DNA of 6,687 bases from an uncultured delta proteobacterium (GTDB taxonomy: Bacteria; Myxococcota_A; Polyangia; Polyangiales; Polyangiaceae), in NCBI GenBank assembly GCA_903858055.1, contig CAIOHM010000013.1, positions 1 through 6,687 on the forward strand. The letters run 5' to 3'. The notes beneath the pieces were generated by a model. It saw only the letters and a list, made by a program, of their open reading frames with translations. It was not told the DNA's origin and made no database searches. Below, piece after piece: positions 1 to 6,552 of this stretch. A program made the position numbers and the translations under genes. The first letter of the stretch is position 1. Each line of letters begins with the position of its first letter.

Positions 1-3000
1 CGGCGATCGGCGTGGCGGTTCCCTCGTGTTCCACGGCAGGCACGAGCGGCTTCGTGGCGGGCACCGGCGTCTTCACGCTCACGCTCAACGCGAACAACAC
101 GACCGAGGTCGTCATCGCGCCCGTGGGCACGGCGCTCCGCGTGAACGGCTTCACGTGCGTCGACTCGAGCGGCGCGCCGATCGATCTCACGAAGGTCACG
201 AAGCTCGTCGTCAACGGCACGAGCGGCGACGACGCCGTCGTGATCGACACGTACCTCGGCACCTTCAACGCGAAGACCACGGGCACCGGCGGCGGCGGCG
301 TGGTGCTCGCGCTCGGCGCCGGCGCGATGGATCGCGTGGGCTTTCGCGGCACTTCCAACGCCGACAACGTGGGCGCAGGCACGAACGCCACGCGCGCCTT
401 CGTGGACTTCACGGGCGACGGCGTCGCCGACCTCATGTGGACGAGCACGGCCACACGCCGCGAGCTCATGCTCGCCACGGCCGGCGGCGCGGACACCATC
501 TCGGGCTCCGGTCGCCTCCTCGGTTCAACGCCCACGCCGCTCTCCGCCACGGCCACGCTCGCGGGCACGGCGGTCGCCGGCGGCACCATCGGCGCGCTCT
601 CGAGCGCGTACACGCTCGCGGCCTACGGCGGCCCCGGGAACGATCAAATCCAGGGCGGCGACGGCAACGACCGCCTCGACGGCGGCGAAGGCGACGACAG
701 CTTCTTCACGGCCTCGGCGCGCGACGGCGCGGACCTCGTCATCGGCGGCCTCGGCACCGACACGGTGAGCTACGCGACGCGCACGGCAGCGCTCACGGTC
801 ACGCTCGGCCTCACGAGCGCGGCCGATGCGAACGACGGCGAGAGCGGCGAGAACGACGACCTCACGCAGTCGGTCGAGAACGTGACCGGCGGCTCGGGCA
901 ACGACTCCCTCACGGGCAACGGCTTCGGCAACACGCTGCGCGGCGGCGCAGGAAATGACCTCCTCAACGGCGGCCCCGGCGGCACGTGCACGGTGGACGT
1001 CGACAAGCTCTTCGGCGACGCGGGCGACGACACCTTCGAGATGAACGCCGCGAGCGACTGCGGCGACGAAGTGAGCGGCGGCGACGGCAAGGACCTCGCG
1101 ACCTACCACGACCGCGCGAACGCCCTCACCGTGAGCCGCGATGACGCGGCCAACGACGGCGAGACGAACGAGAAGGACAACGTCAAGACCGACGTCGAAG
1201 TGCTCGTGGGCGGCCAAGGCGCGGACACGCTCACGGGCGGCGCGGTGGCCGTGAAAATCCTGGGCTGCGGCGGCGACGACACGATCACCGGCTCGAGCGT
1301 GTTCGACGAGCTCGCGGGCTGTCCGGGCTACGACATCGTGAACGGCGGCTCGGGCAACGACACGTTCCTCGAGAGCGGCGACGAGCCCCTCTGCTTCTCG
1401 GCTGTGCGCGGTGTTACGGTATCCATGCGCGGGCTTGGTTCGGACGTGCTCAACGGCGGCCCGGGCATCGAAGACAAGCTCGACTACACGGCGCGCACGG
1501 CGCCGCTGACGGTCACGCTCTGCGTCGACACGGCGGCGGCCACGGGCGTGGGCACCTGCGGAAACCCGCGCAACGACGGCGAGGCCGGCGAGGCCGACGC
1601 GGTGCTCAACACCGAGGTCGTCGAGGGCGGCCAGGGCAACGACACCATCACCGGCGCGGGCGCCGACGAGTGGCTCTCGGGCAACGGCGGCGACGACGTG
1701 CTCAGCGGCGGCGGCGGCAACGACCACCTCGACGGCAACGCGGGCATCAACACGCTGACCGGCGGGAGCGGCGCGGACATCTGCGACAACTACAACCTCG
1801 CCGTCGACTGCGACCTCCACGTCTACGCGTGCACGGTCGGCGGGCGTCAGGATTGCGACCGCGCGCCCGAGAACGCGTGCGAAACCGACACGGCGACGAA
1901 CCCCCAAAACTGCGGCGCATGCGGCACGGTCTGCGCGCCCTTCCCGAACGCGGCCTCGAACTGCACGGCCGGCGCCTGCTCGATCGGCGCGTGCACCAGC
2001 GGCTTCACGGACTGCGACAGCAACGCGGCCAACGGGTGCGAGACGAGCCTCCTCGCGAGCGACCAAAACTGCGGCGCCTGCGGCAACGCGTGCGGCCAAG
2101 GACAAGAGTGCTCGAACGGCACCTGCGTGGCGTGCGTTCGCTGCGGGCTCGTGAACCCGCCCACGCCGAGCGGGGGCTCCGCGGTCGGCGGCGCCTGGGC
2201 CACGACGTGGACCGACAGCGCCGGCGCGACGAGCTACAAGCTGCGCTGCGTGGCGGCGGGTGGAAGCTGCACCTCCGCGGCGATCGCGGAGAGCAGTTCG
2301 ATCGCGGCCGGCACCCAAGGCGGCACGGTCCTCGGCCTGACCACGGGGACGACCTACAGCTGCTACCTCGTGGCGTACAACGCGAACACGAACCTGTGCT
2401 CGACGAACGCCGTCTCGGTCACGCCGGTCGCTGCGACGGCGATGCAAATCTCGCTCAACGGCTCGACGTGGAAGTGGGACTCGAACTCGAACCGCATCCG
2501 CCTCAACACGGGCACCCCCATCCAGCTGACACCGCGCTTCGGCCAGAACTACGGCTACTGGAACGAGGGTTACTTCGGTCTCCAAGACCCGGCCACGCAG
2601 CGCCACGTGCACACCGGTGGCTGGGTGCTCCACATGGAGACCTCGCAGCCGGGCGACGCGTTCGTCTTCTACGCGAACCCGAACGGCGGCTACGCCATCG
2701 CCACCTCGGACCAGCGCACGTGGCTCGGCTACGACACGCAGAGCGAGTACATCCGCATGACCGATCGCTACGACGCGACCCAGCTCGCGATGCGGCGGTT
2801 CGACTACGCGATCAACCCCGCGCCGCCCGCGGCGCTGGTCAAGGGCACCCTAACGGCGCCGACGGCCCCGAGCGCCCCCACCCTCGTGCCGGGCACGAAC
2901 CCGACGACGATCGCGATGACGTGGACAGACTCGTCCTCTCTCGGCGTCCCCGCGACCGCGTTCAGCCTCCGCTGCGTCGCCCCAGGCGCCGCATGCACCG

Positions 3001-3593
3001 CCGCGAACGCCACGAACAACGTCACCGAGCGCTACGTCGCGGCAGGCGTACGCCAGTCCACGCTCGCCGGCCTCGCCGCGAACACCACCTACGATTGCTA
3101 CACGGTCGCGACGTGGGTCGCGGGCGACGTCTGCTCGGCCACCGCAACGTCGGTCACGACGCCGGCCGCGCCGGGCTCCGCCTACACGATCTCCGTGAAC
3201 GGCCAGCAGCTCCGCTGGGACTCGGCCTCGAACCGCATTCGCCTGAACACCGGCACGCCCATCACCTTCCACATCTACACCGGCAGCGACGTACCCCAGG
3301 TCGCGCAGGGCTGGTTCGCCATGTTCTCGCAAGACCGTTGGCACTCGAACAGCGGCTGGGTCAGCTACCTGGACAACACGTTCCTCCGGTACTCGTACAC
3401 CTTCAAGGCGAACCCGAACGGCGGCTACGGGATCCTCGCGAACGACGGAAACCGCTACCTCGCGTACGTCTCGAGCGGCGACTACTTCCGCATGGCGGAC
3501 AACAACGACGCCTCCCAATTGGCCATGCGCGTCTTCAACTTCGCGGTGTCGCCGACGCCCCCGAGCAGCATCGTCACGGGCGCCACGCCCTGA
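1..3593 (+). CDS. Large secreted RTX/Cys-rich/FN3 mosaic protein, 5'-truncated by the window edge
   Basis: This is probably an extracellular or cell-surface adhesin-like protein; no enzymatic domain is recognised. The frame is open to the window edge, the first in-frame start (GTG at 12) has no ribosome binding site, and no signal peptide follows it, so the true start lies upstream. Numbering from that GTG (1193 residues visible), residues 1-200 are beta-rich and low in charge. Residues 205-595 carry RTX-type nonapeptides (GGxGNDxLx) interleaved with three related inserts; RTX repeats in known families bind calcium and fold as a beta-roll outside the cell. Residues 606-706 hold two Cys-rich repeats typical of myxobacterial secreted proteins. 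Residues 712-1193 are two copies of an FN3-like domain plus an unassigned domain of about 125 residues. There is no membrane segment, LPxTG or MYXO-CTERM-like tail, so the mode of anchoring and export is unknown. The stop is TGA at 3591-3593, followed by a terminator. The reading frame is secure; the role is inferred. Confidence 0.9.
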   Translation, partial: AIGVAVPSCSTAGTSGFVAGTGVFTLTLNANNTTEVVIAPVGTALRVNGFTCVDSSGAPIDLTKVTKLVVNGTSGDDAVVIDTYLGTFNAKTTGTGGGGVVLALGAGAMDRVGFRGTSNADNVGAGTNATRAFVDFTGDGVADLMWTSTATRRELMLATAGGADTISGSGRLLGSTPTPLSATATLAGTAVAGGTIGALSSAYTLAAYGGPGNDQIQGGDGNDRLDGGEGDDSFFTASARDGADLVIGGLGTDTVSYATRTAALTVTLGLTSAADANDGESGENDDLTQSVENVTGGSGNDSLTGNGFGNTLRGGAGNDLLNGGPGGTCTVDVDKLFGDAGDDTFEMNAASDCGDEVSGGDGKDLATYHDRANALTVSRDDAANDGETNEKDNVKTDVEVLVGGQGADTLTGGAVAVKILGCGGDDTITGSSVFDELAGCPGYDIVNGGSGNDTFLESGDEPLCFSAVRGVTVSMRGLGSDVLNGGPGIEDKLDYTARTAPLTVTLCVDTAAATGVGTCGNPRNDGEAGEADAVLNTEVVEGGQGNDTITGAGADEWLSGNGGDDVLSGGGGNDHLDGNAGINTLTGGSGADICDNYNLAVDCDLHVYACTVGGRQDCDRAPENACETDTATNPQNCGACGTVCAPFPNAASNCTAGACSIGACTSGFTDCDSNAANGCETSLLASDQNCGACGNACGQGQECSNGTCVACVRCGLVNPPTPSGGSAVGGAWATTWTDSAGATSYKLRCVAAGGSCTSAAIAESSSIAAGTQGGTVLGLTTGTTYSCYLVAYNANTNLCSTNAVSVTPVAATAMQISLNGSTWKWDSNSNRIRLNTGTPIQLTPRFGQNYGYWNEGYFGLQDPATQRHVHTGGWVLHMETSQPGDAFVFYANPNGGYAIATSDQRTWLGYDTQSEYIRMTDRYDATQLAMRRFDYAINPAPPAALVKGTLTAPTAPSAPTLVPGTNPTTIAMTWTDSSSLGVPATAFSLRCVAPGAACTAANATNNVTERYVAAGVRQSTLAGLAANTTYDCYTVATWVAGDVCSATATSVTTPAAPGSAYTISVNGQQLRWDSASNRIRLNTGTPITFHIYTGSDVPQVAQGWFAMFSQDRWHSNSGWVSYLDNTFLRYSYTFKANPNGGYGILANDGNRYLAYVSSGDYFRMADNNDASQLAMRVFNFAVSPTPPSSIVTGATP
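624..1796 (+). repeat. RTX-type calcium-binding nonapeptide region with interleaved inserts
   Basis: This segment encodes residues about 205-595 of the mosaic protein. Clear nonapeptide runs are GGPGNDQIQGGDGNDRLDGG (from residue 206), GGSGNDSLTG (293) and GGAGNDLLNGG (311), with a last block at 539-588 containing GGQGNDTITG, GNGGDDVLSG, GGGGNDHLDG and GGSGADICDN. Isolated or degenerate units occur near 334-343, 400-427 and 444-452. In characterised proteins the Asp/Gly of GGxGxDxLx coordinate Ca2+ between beta-roll turns. The array is discontinuous, which is usual for myxobacterial RTX-like proteins but unlike the compact arrays of RTX toxins. The seven Cys between residues 326 and 516 are unusual for an RTX region. 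Confidence 0.88.
759..1631 (+). repeat. Three diverged copies of a ~45-residue insert unit between RTX blocks
   Basis: Three stretches share one pattern: an acidic residue, then a Tyr in a YxxRxxxLTV core, then an acidic NDGExxExD segment, then a VExxxGG exit into the next RTX repeat. The copies begin at about residue 250 (YATRTAALTVTLG), 360 (YHDRANALTVSRD) and 489 (YTARTAPLTVTLC), and their acidic segments are NDGESGENDD, NDGETNEKD and NDGEAGEAD. The third copy is longer and contains two Cys (504 and 516). The ordered spacing says that the building block of this protein is insert plus RTX rather than RTX alone. Coordinates span the first to the last copy. Confidence 0.75.
1830..2093 (+). 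repeat. Two Cys-rich myxobacterial-type repeats (DCD...CET...NCGACGxxC)
   Basis: Copy one is at residues 607-641 and copy two at 661-694. Each has the order C, DCD, C-E-T, NCGACG, C, so the six Cys positions are matched (607, 615, 623, 634, 637, 641 and 661, 668, 676, 687, 690, 694). Six Cys per unit suggests three disulphides, consistent with a secreted, oxidised domain. A Cys-rich linker joins the copies (651, 656) and another follows them (700, 705, 708, 711). This repeat is frequent in predicted secreted proteins of Sorangium- and Labilithrix-type myxobacteria (recalled, not searched) and is the best lineage hint in the window. Its molecular role is not known to me. Confidence 0.85.
2160..3590 (+). 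repeat. Tandem duplication: FN3-like domain plus unassigned ~125-residue domain, two copies
   Basis: The C-terminal 477 residues are an internal duplication. The FN3-like halves (about 717-807 and 946-1055) share WTDS, LRCVA, a GL-x(3)-TTYxCY core and a CS near the end. Their four Cys (746, 753, 784, 796 and 988, 995, 1029, 1041) have spacings of 7/31/12 and 7/34/12, suggesting two conserved disulphides in a domain class that usually lacks them. The second halves (about 810-945 and 1058-1193) share ISxNG, WDSxSNRIRLNTGTPI, a GW near the middle, ANPNGGYxI, YxRMxD and DAxQLAMRxFxxA. I do not recognise this second domain. Its pattern of aromatic and Gly-rich strands suggests an all-beta, possibly binding, fold; that is a guess. 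Confidence 0.85.
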
Positions 3594-3630
3594 CAGCAGG
3601 CCGCTCGACCGGCGGCGCAAGGCAAGGAAG

Positions 3631-3662
3631 CGGGCGGGGTCACTCCCGTCCGTTTTCCTTTC
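3631..3662 (+). terminator. Intrinsic terminator for the RTX/FN3 protein gene
   Basis: An 8-bp stem, CGGGCGGG (3631-3638) with CCCGTCCG (3645-3652), closes a 6-base loop GTCACT. All pairs are Watson-Crick except one G-T. The tract TTTTCCTTT follows directly on the + strand. The hairpin lies 37 bp after the TGA of the + strand gene. On the - strand it begins only 8 bp beyond the GH31 stop, but there it is followed by CTTCCTTG, a poor U-tract, so strong termination is predicted for the + gene and at most weak termination for the GH31 transcript. Confidence 0.75.
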
Positions 3663-6126
3663 AGCGTGCGATGGCGACGCGACCGGCGGGGGACTTCGTC
3701 TTCACCCGCAAACGTCCACCGACCTGCACGAAGCCCTCTTGCGCCCCGTCGAGCGCGGCGTCGTCCGCGAGACGTGCGAGCGTCGCCCCCTGGCTCGTGA
3801 CCGCGCTCACGGGCCGTGCGTCGCCGAGCACCTCGAGTTCGAGGCCCTTCCACGCGACGGAGCCTGCGTTGCTCGTGAACGCGGCCGCCGCGCCGTCTTC
3901 CCAGGCGAGCGCGGTGCCGTCGTACATGGTGAACGCGGCCGCCGCACCGGGGACGACGCGTACGTGCAAACGGCCCGTTTCGTTCGCGAACGAATCCACG
4001 CGTGGATCCGTCGCGGGCGCGAGCGAGCGCACCGAGGGCCGCGCCATCGGGACGATGGAGCCCGCCTTCTGGAAGAGCGGGAGGCGATCGAGCGGCGCGG
4101 CGACGCGCACCCGGCCCTCGTGAAATGCGAGCGTCGACCAATCGAGCCAACGGCCGCGCGGAAAGACGACCTCACGCTCGGTCACGCCACGGTGCAGAAC
4201 GGGCGCGCCGAGGAGCACACCGCCCATGAGCAGCGACTCCTCTTCTGCGGCGAGGCTCACGTCGGCGAGGCCGAGCGGAACGAACGGAAGCGCACCGCCT
4301 TGCTCGTAGGCCGCGAGGAGAGACCAACGAAACGGGTGCAAGCGCGTGAAGAGCTGCGTCGATGCGCGCACGATCGCGAGCGTCTCCGCGGTGATCCCGT
4401 TCGCGGCGTCCGGCTCCCACGGCACGGTGCTCGCGCTGTTGCCGGTTTGCATCGCGAAGAAGAGGCTCGAGGCCTGCGCCCAGCGCGCGAGGAGCTCGCC
4501 GTCAGGCGGTGAGTGGCGATAGCCGCCGGTGTCCGCGGCATAGAGCGGAAAGCCGCTCGTGACGAGGCTCAGGCCCGCTTTGAAGGCCGCGGGAAGCCCG
4601 CCCACCGAGAGGTACGTCTCGCCGCCCTTGGTGGTGCGCTCGCCGTGGTTCGCGAAGGTGGCGTCGAGGTCGCCGGGCCACACGATGACGCCCTTGGCCT
4701 GGTCGCCTGCGTAGCCGCGCCGAACGAGGAGAAAGCCACCCTCCACCGGCAGCACCTCGCGGTAGGTGCGGTGGTAGAGATCCGTGTACCCTGCATGCAT
4801 CGTCCGCTCGTCGGAGCCGTCGGCAAAGCGCCACTCGTTGCGCGCGAGACCGAGGCCCGGGAGCACGTCTTCGGCGTAGTCGAGCTTGAAGCCCTCGAAG
4901 CCGAGGTCTCGGTACGCCTGCAATTTCCCCTTCCACCAGCTTCGTGCGCCCTCGTTCGTGAGGTCGAGGGGCTTCCCCCAGCGGTTCAGGAGAACTCCGC
5001 TCACGGGCGCGTAGTAGCCGCGCGCGGTCGCCTCCTCGAAGAGGGTCTTCGTCGCGGCCGACTTCTCGTCCAGGTACGGCACGTGCCAAAGCGCGGTGCG
5101 CAGCCCGAGCGCGTTGGCCTGCGGCGAGATGCGCTCCGGGTTCGGGAACTGGGGCTTCGCGAAGTCGAAGGTGTTCACGTCGGTCGCGTAGGGGCGGTCG
5201 ATCCAGTAGCCGGAGGCGGCGAGATCGTTCGTGCGGATGGCCTCGAGGTCGCCCTCGACCTGCGCTTGATCGGTGTTCTCGTCGCGCCAAAACCAAGGGC
5301 CCGTGGCCCACGCCGGGGGTCGCGCAGGCTTTCCCACGCGCGCATTGAAGCGGGCCATGACCGCGCTCGCGTCACCGCCGAAGAAGACCCGCAGCGGCAC
5401 GCGCTGCTCTTGCGCGAACGCCACGTCGACGATCGTGCGCACGAGGTCGGGTGACTCTTTGGCAACGTCGATCGCGACCGGGCGCCAGGTGTCGACGAAG
5501 AGGCCGTAGCCGCTCGGCGCGACGAGGAGCGGGACCGGCACGCGCGCGTCGTTGTCGGGCCCCTCGGTCTTGCTGTCCGCTTCGAGGTGCAGCGCGCGCG
5601 CCACGCCGCGCTGGTTCACCGTGTCGAGGTGCTCGCCGAGACCGAAGATCGGCTCGCCTGCGGGCACCTGCGCCGCGAAGCGCACGTAGGCAACGCGCGT
5701 AGCTCCGCCGACCACGCGCAGATCGACGAGAAACGCCTCGCTCGCGTCGCTCGAGACCTGCACCTCGAGGCGCACGTCGTCGCCGTAGGCGAGCGCGATG
5801 GTCCGACCGTTGCGGAGGATCTGACGCGGTGAGCGCCACTCGAGCGAGCCCGGCGGCTTGAGGAGCGGGCTCGAGCCCATGATGGCCCACGGGTCGTAGT
5901 TGACCGTACGCTTCACCTCGTCGACGAAGCCGAGCTCGATCGAACCGAGCGGGAGGCTGACCTTAGCGCCGCTCTGCGCGAGGACCACGAGGCGATCGTC
6001 GAGCCGTGCGTCGGCCTGGCCGGAGGAGAAGAGCTCGGGCGGCGCGCCCTCGGAGGAGGAGCACCCGCTGAAGGCGAGCGGGAACGCGAGCGGGAGAGCG
6101 AGGGCGAGCAGGAACGGGCGGCGCAC
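3661..6126 (-). CDS. Exported GH31-family glycoside hydrolase lipoprotein
   Basis: Predicted retaining alpha-glycosidase of family GH31, acting in the periplasm or at the cell surface. The GTG at 6126 was chosen (821 residues) because a signal peptide follows at once: two Arg, a Leu/Ala/Phe-rich core, then a lipobox-like FSGC with Cys22 and Ser at +2. The frame is open further upstream but would overlap the regulator gene and is Arg/Pro-rich, unlike protein. A beta-sandwich (about 40-270) contains FGLGEHLD and SGYGLFVDT, both GH31 hallmarks. The barrel (about 272-605) has GYWIDRPYATD, the probable nucleophile Asp416 in GFKLDYAED, RRGYAGDQ, the probable acid/base Asp486 in WPGDLD, and ADTGGY. 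Two beta domains follow, with GSIVPM at 689-694. The length is normal for GH31. The nucleophile motif resembles the xylosidase-type FKxDxxE more than the WxDMNE of alpha-glucosidases, but I cannot assign a substrate. It lies 23 bp after the winged-helix gene, probably in the same operon; only a weak AGG precedes the start. Confidence 0.92.
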   Translation of the reverse strand: MRRPFLLALALPLAFPLAFSGCSSSEGAPPELFSSGQADARLDDRLVVLAQSGAKVSLPLGSIELGFVDEVKRTVNYDPWAIMGSSPLLKPPGSLEWRSPRQILRNGRTIALAYGDDVRLEVQVSSDASEAFLVDLRVVGGATRVAYVRFAAQVPAGEPIFGLGEHLDTVNQRGVARALHLEADSKTEGPDNDARVPVPLLVAPSGYGLFVDTWRPVAIDVAKESPDLVRTIVDVAFAQEQRVPLRVFFGGDASAVMARFNARVGKPARPPAWATGPWFWRDENTDQAQVEGDLEAIRTNDLAASGYWIDRPYATDVNTFDFAKPQFPNPERISPQANALGLRTALWHVPYLDEKSAATKTLFEEATARGYYAPVSGVLLNRWGKPLDLTNEGARSWWKGKLQAYRDLGFEGFKLDYAEDVLPGLGLARNEWRFADGSDERTMHAGYTDLYHRTYREVLPVEGGFLLVRRGYAGDQAKGVIVWPGDLDATFANHGERTTKGGETYLSVGGLPAAFKAGLSLVTSGFPLYAADTGGYRHSPPDGELLARWAQASSLFFAMQTGNSASTVPWEPDAANGITAETLAIVRASTQLFTRLHPFRWSLLAAYEQGGALPFVPLGLADVSLAAEEESLLMGGVLLGAPVLHRGVTEREVVFPRGRWLDWSTLAFHEGRVRVAAPLDRLPLFQKAGSIVPMARPSVRSLAPATDPRVDSFANETGRLHVRVVPGAAAAFTMYDGTALAWEDGAAAAFTSNAGSVAWKGLELEVLGDARPVSAVTSQGATLARLADDAALDGAQEGFVQVGGRLRVKTKSPAGRVAIAR

Positions 6127-6149
6127 GCGGTGAATGTACCTGGCTTCGC

Positions 6150-6440
6150 TCAGGCCGCGCAGCGGAACGTGTGGGGTCGCGCGAGCTGCGGGAGGACGAG
6201 CACCTGACCGCGGCGCGCGCGACGTGCTTCGAGCGCCGTCACGACGGCGAGGCCTGCGAGCGTGAGGCGGACCTCGGCACCGCACGGGCGCACGAGGCCA
6301 CGGCGATCGAGGAGGCGGATCGCCGCGATGACCGCGGCACGATCGAGCGTGGTGGCCGCCGCGAGGGCGCGACCCGTGGTGGGCGCGCCGTGGCGAGCGA
6401 GGGCGTGGAGGGCGGAGAGGACGAGCGCATGGGGAGCCAT
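6150..6440 (-). CDS. Small winged-helix DNA-binding protein, probable transcriptional regulator
   Basis: A 96-residue basic protein with the layout of a single winged helix-turn-helix domain. Helix 1 is about residues 5-17 (ALVLSALHALARHG), followed by TTGRALAAAT (helix 2), then TLDRAAVIAAIRLLDRRGL (recognition helix, 31-49), then a beta wing (VRPCGAEVRLT) and a C-terminal helix around 62-77. This resembles the DNA-binding part of MarR- or IclR-type regulators, but no ligand-binding domain is present, so signal sensing is not apparent. ATG at 6440 was chosen because a palindromic operator lies just upstream and because longer versions would run through that control region and into the preceding gene. 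The Shine-Dalgarno is weak (AGG nine bases before the ATG). Its stop lies 23 bp before the GH31 start, so it probably regulates that gene and itself. The fold call is from pattern only; the exact family is not assigned. Confidence 0.78.
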   Translation of the reverse strand: MAPHALVLSALHALARHGAPTTGRALAAATTLDRAAVIAAIRLLDRRGLVRPCGAEVRLTLAGLAVVTALEARRARRGQVLVLPQLARPHTFRCAA

Positions 6441-6454
6441 GCACCGGAGCCTAT

Positions 6455-6468
6455 GTTCAGTACTGAAC
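6455..6468. promoter_or_regulatory. Perfect 14-bp palindromic operator candidate, GTTCAGTACTGAAC
   Basis: GTTCAGT and ACTGAAC abut head to head, giving a perfect palindrome that ends 14 bp before the regulator's ATG (at 6440). A protein bound here would sit over or just beyond the transcription start, the classic position for an autorepressor. Small winged-helix regulators usually bind as dimers to such sites. The binder is inferred to be the adjacent regulator; it has not been shown. Confidence 0.7.
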
Positions 6469-6526
6469 GCGATCGACTTTTTGGGGACGATTTCGCGTTT
6501 TGTTTGGTTTTTCAGCCACCAAAGCC

Positions 6527-6541
6527 ACTGAACGACTGAAC
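6527..6541. promoter_or_regulatory. Distal operator candidate: direct repeat of ACTGAAC at 8-bp period
   Basis: ACTGAAC occurs at 6527-6533 and again at 6535-6541, in the same orientation and separated by one base. The second copy continues as CTGAACATA (6536-6544), the exact reverse complement of TATGTTCAG at 6452-6460. A partial inverted half-site, GGTTCAA (6550-6556), follows and overlaps the stop codon of the preceding gene. The distance from the proximal 9-mer to this one is 84 bp. Confidence 0.62.
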
Positions 6542-6552
6542 ATACGATCGGT

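Larger units (their letters stand above)
6441..6552 (-). promoter_or_regulatory. AT-rich control region of the regulator-GH31 operon
   Basis: This 112-bp gap separates the stop of the preceding gene from the regulator's ATG. Its central part (about 6476-6525) is rich in A and T, with runs such as CTTTTTGG and GTTTTGTTTGGTTTTTC, in clear contrast to the surrounding GC-rich coding DNA. It contains four exact copies of ACTGAAC/GTTCAGT. I could not identify convincing -35 and -10 hexamers on the - strand, so the promoter position is inferred from context. Confidence 0.65.

Noticed and set aside
12..14. The GTG at 12 as the true start of the RTX/FN3 protein.
   Set aside because: The frame is open to the window edge, no ribosome binding site is visible, and no export signal follows, although the Cys-rich content demands export.
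525..2633. A 702-codon open frame on the - strand opposite the RTX/Cys-rich gene.
   Set aside because: Its translation is an Arg/Ala/Val-rich low-complexity string without domains. It is antisense to a frame with clear RTX and Cys repeats and arises from the GC-rich third positions.
1670..4123. An 817-codon + strand frame running from the RTX gene into the GH31 region.
   Set aside because: The product is Arg/His/Pro-rich with no recognisable domain, and it overlaps two well-supported genes in other frames.
6127..6444. An N-terminal extension of the GH31 protein up to the start at 6444.
   Set aside because: The extra 106 residues are Arg/Pro-rich, overlap the whole regulator gene in another frame, and would bury the lipoprotein signal peptide that begins at the GTG at 6126.
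6497..6525. The TTTGGT/ACCAAA dyad as an intrinsic terminator for the gene ending at 6553.
   Set aside because: The stem is short and AT-containing, and on the - strand it is followed by an A-rich tract rather than T residues.
6171..6539. A 122-codon + strand frame opposite the regulator gene, ending in the control region.
   Set aside because: It is rich in Arg/Glu without domain features and is antisense to a better-supported winged-helix frame.
6527..6544. The tandem ACTGAACG/ACTGAACA as the start of a CRISPR or satellite repeat.
   Set aside because: There are only two tandem units of 8 bp without spacers; the scattered inverted copies fit operator half-sites better.
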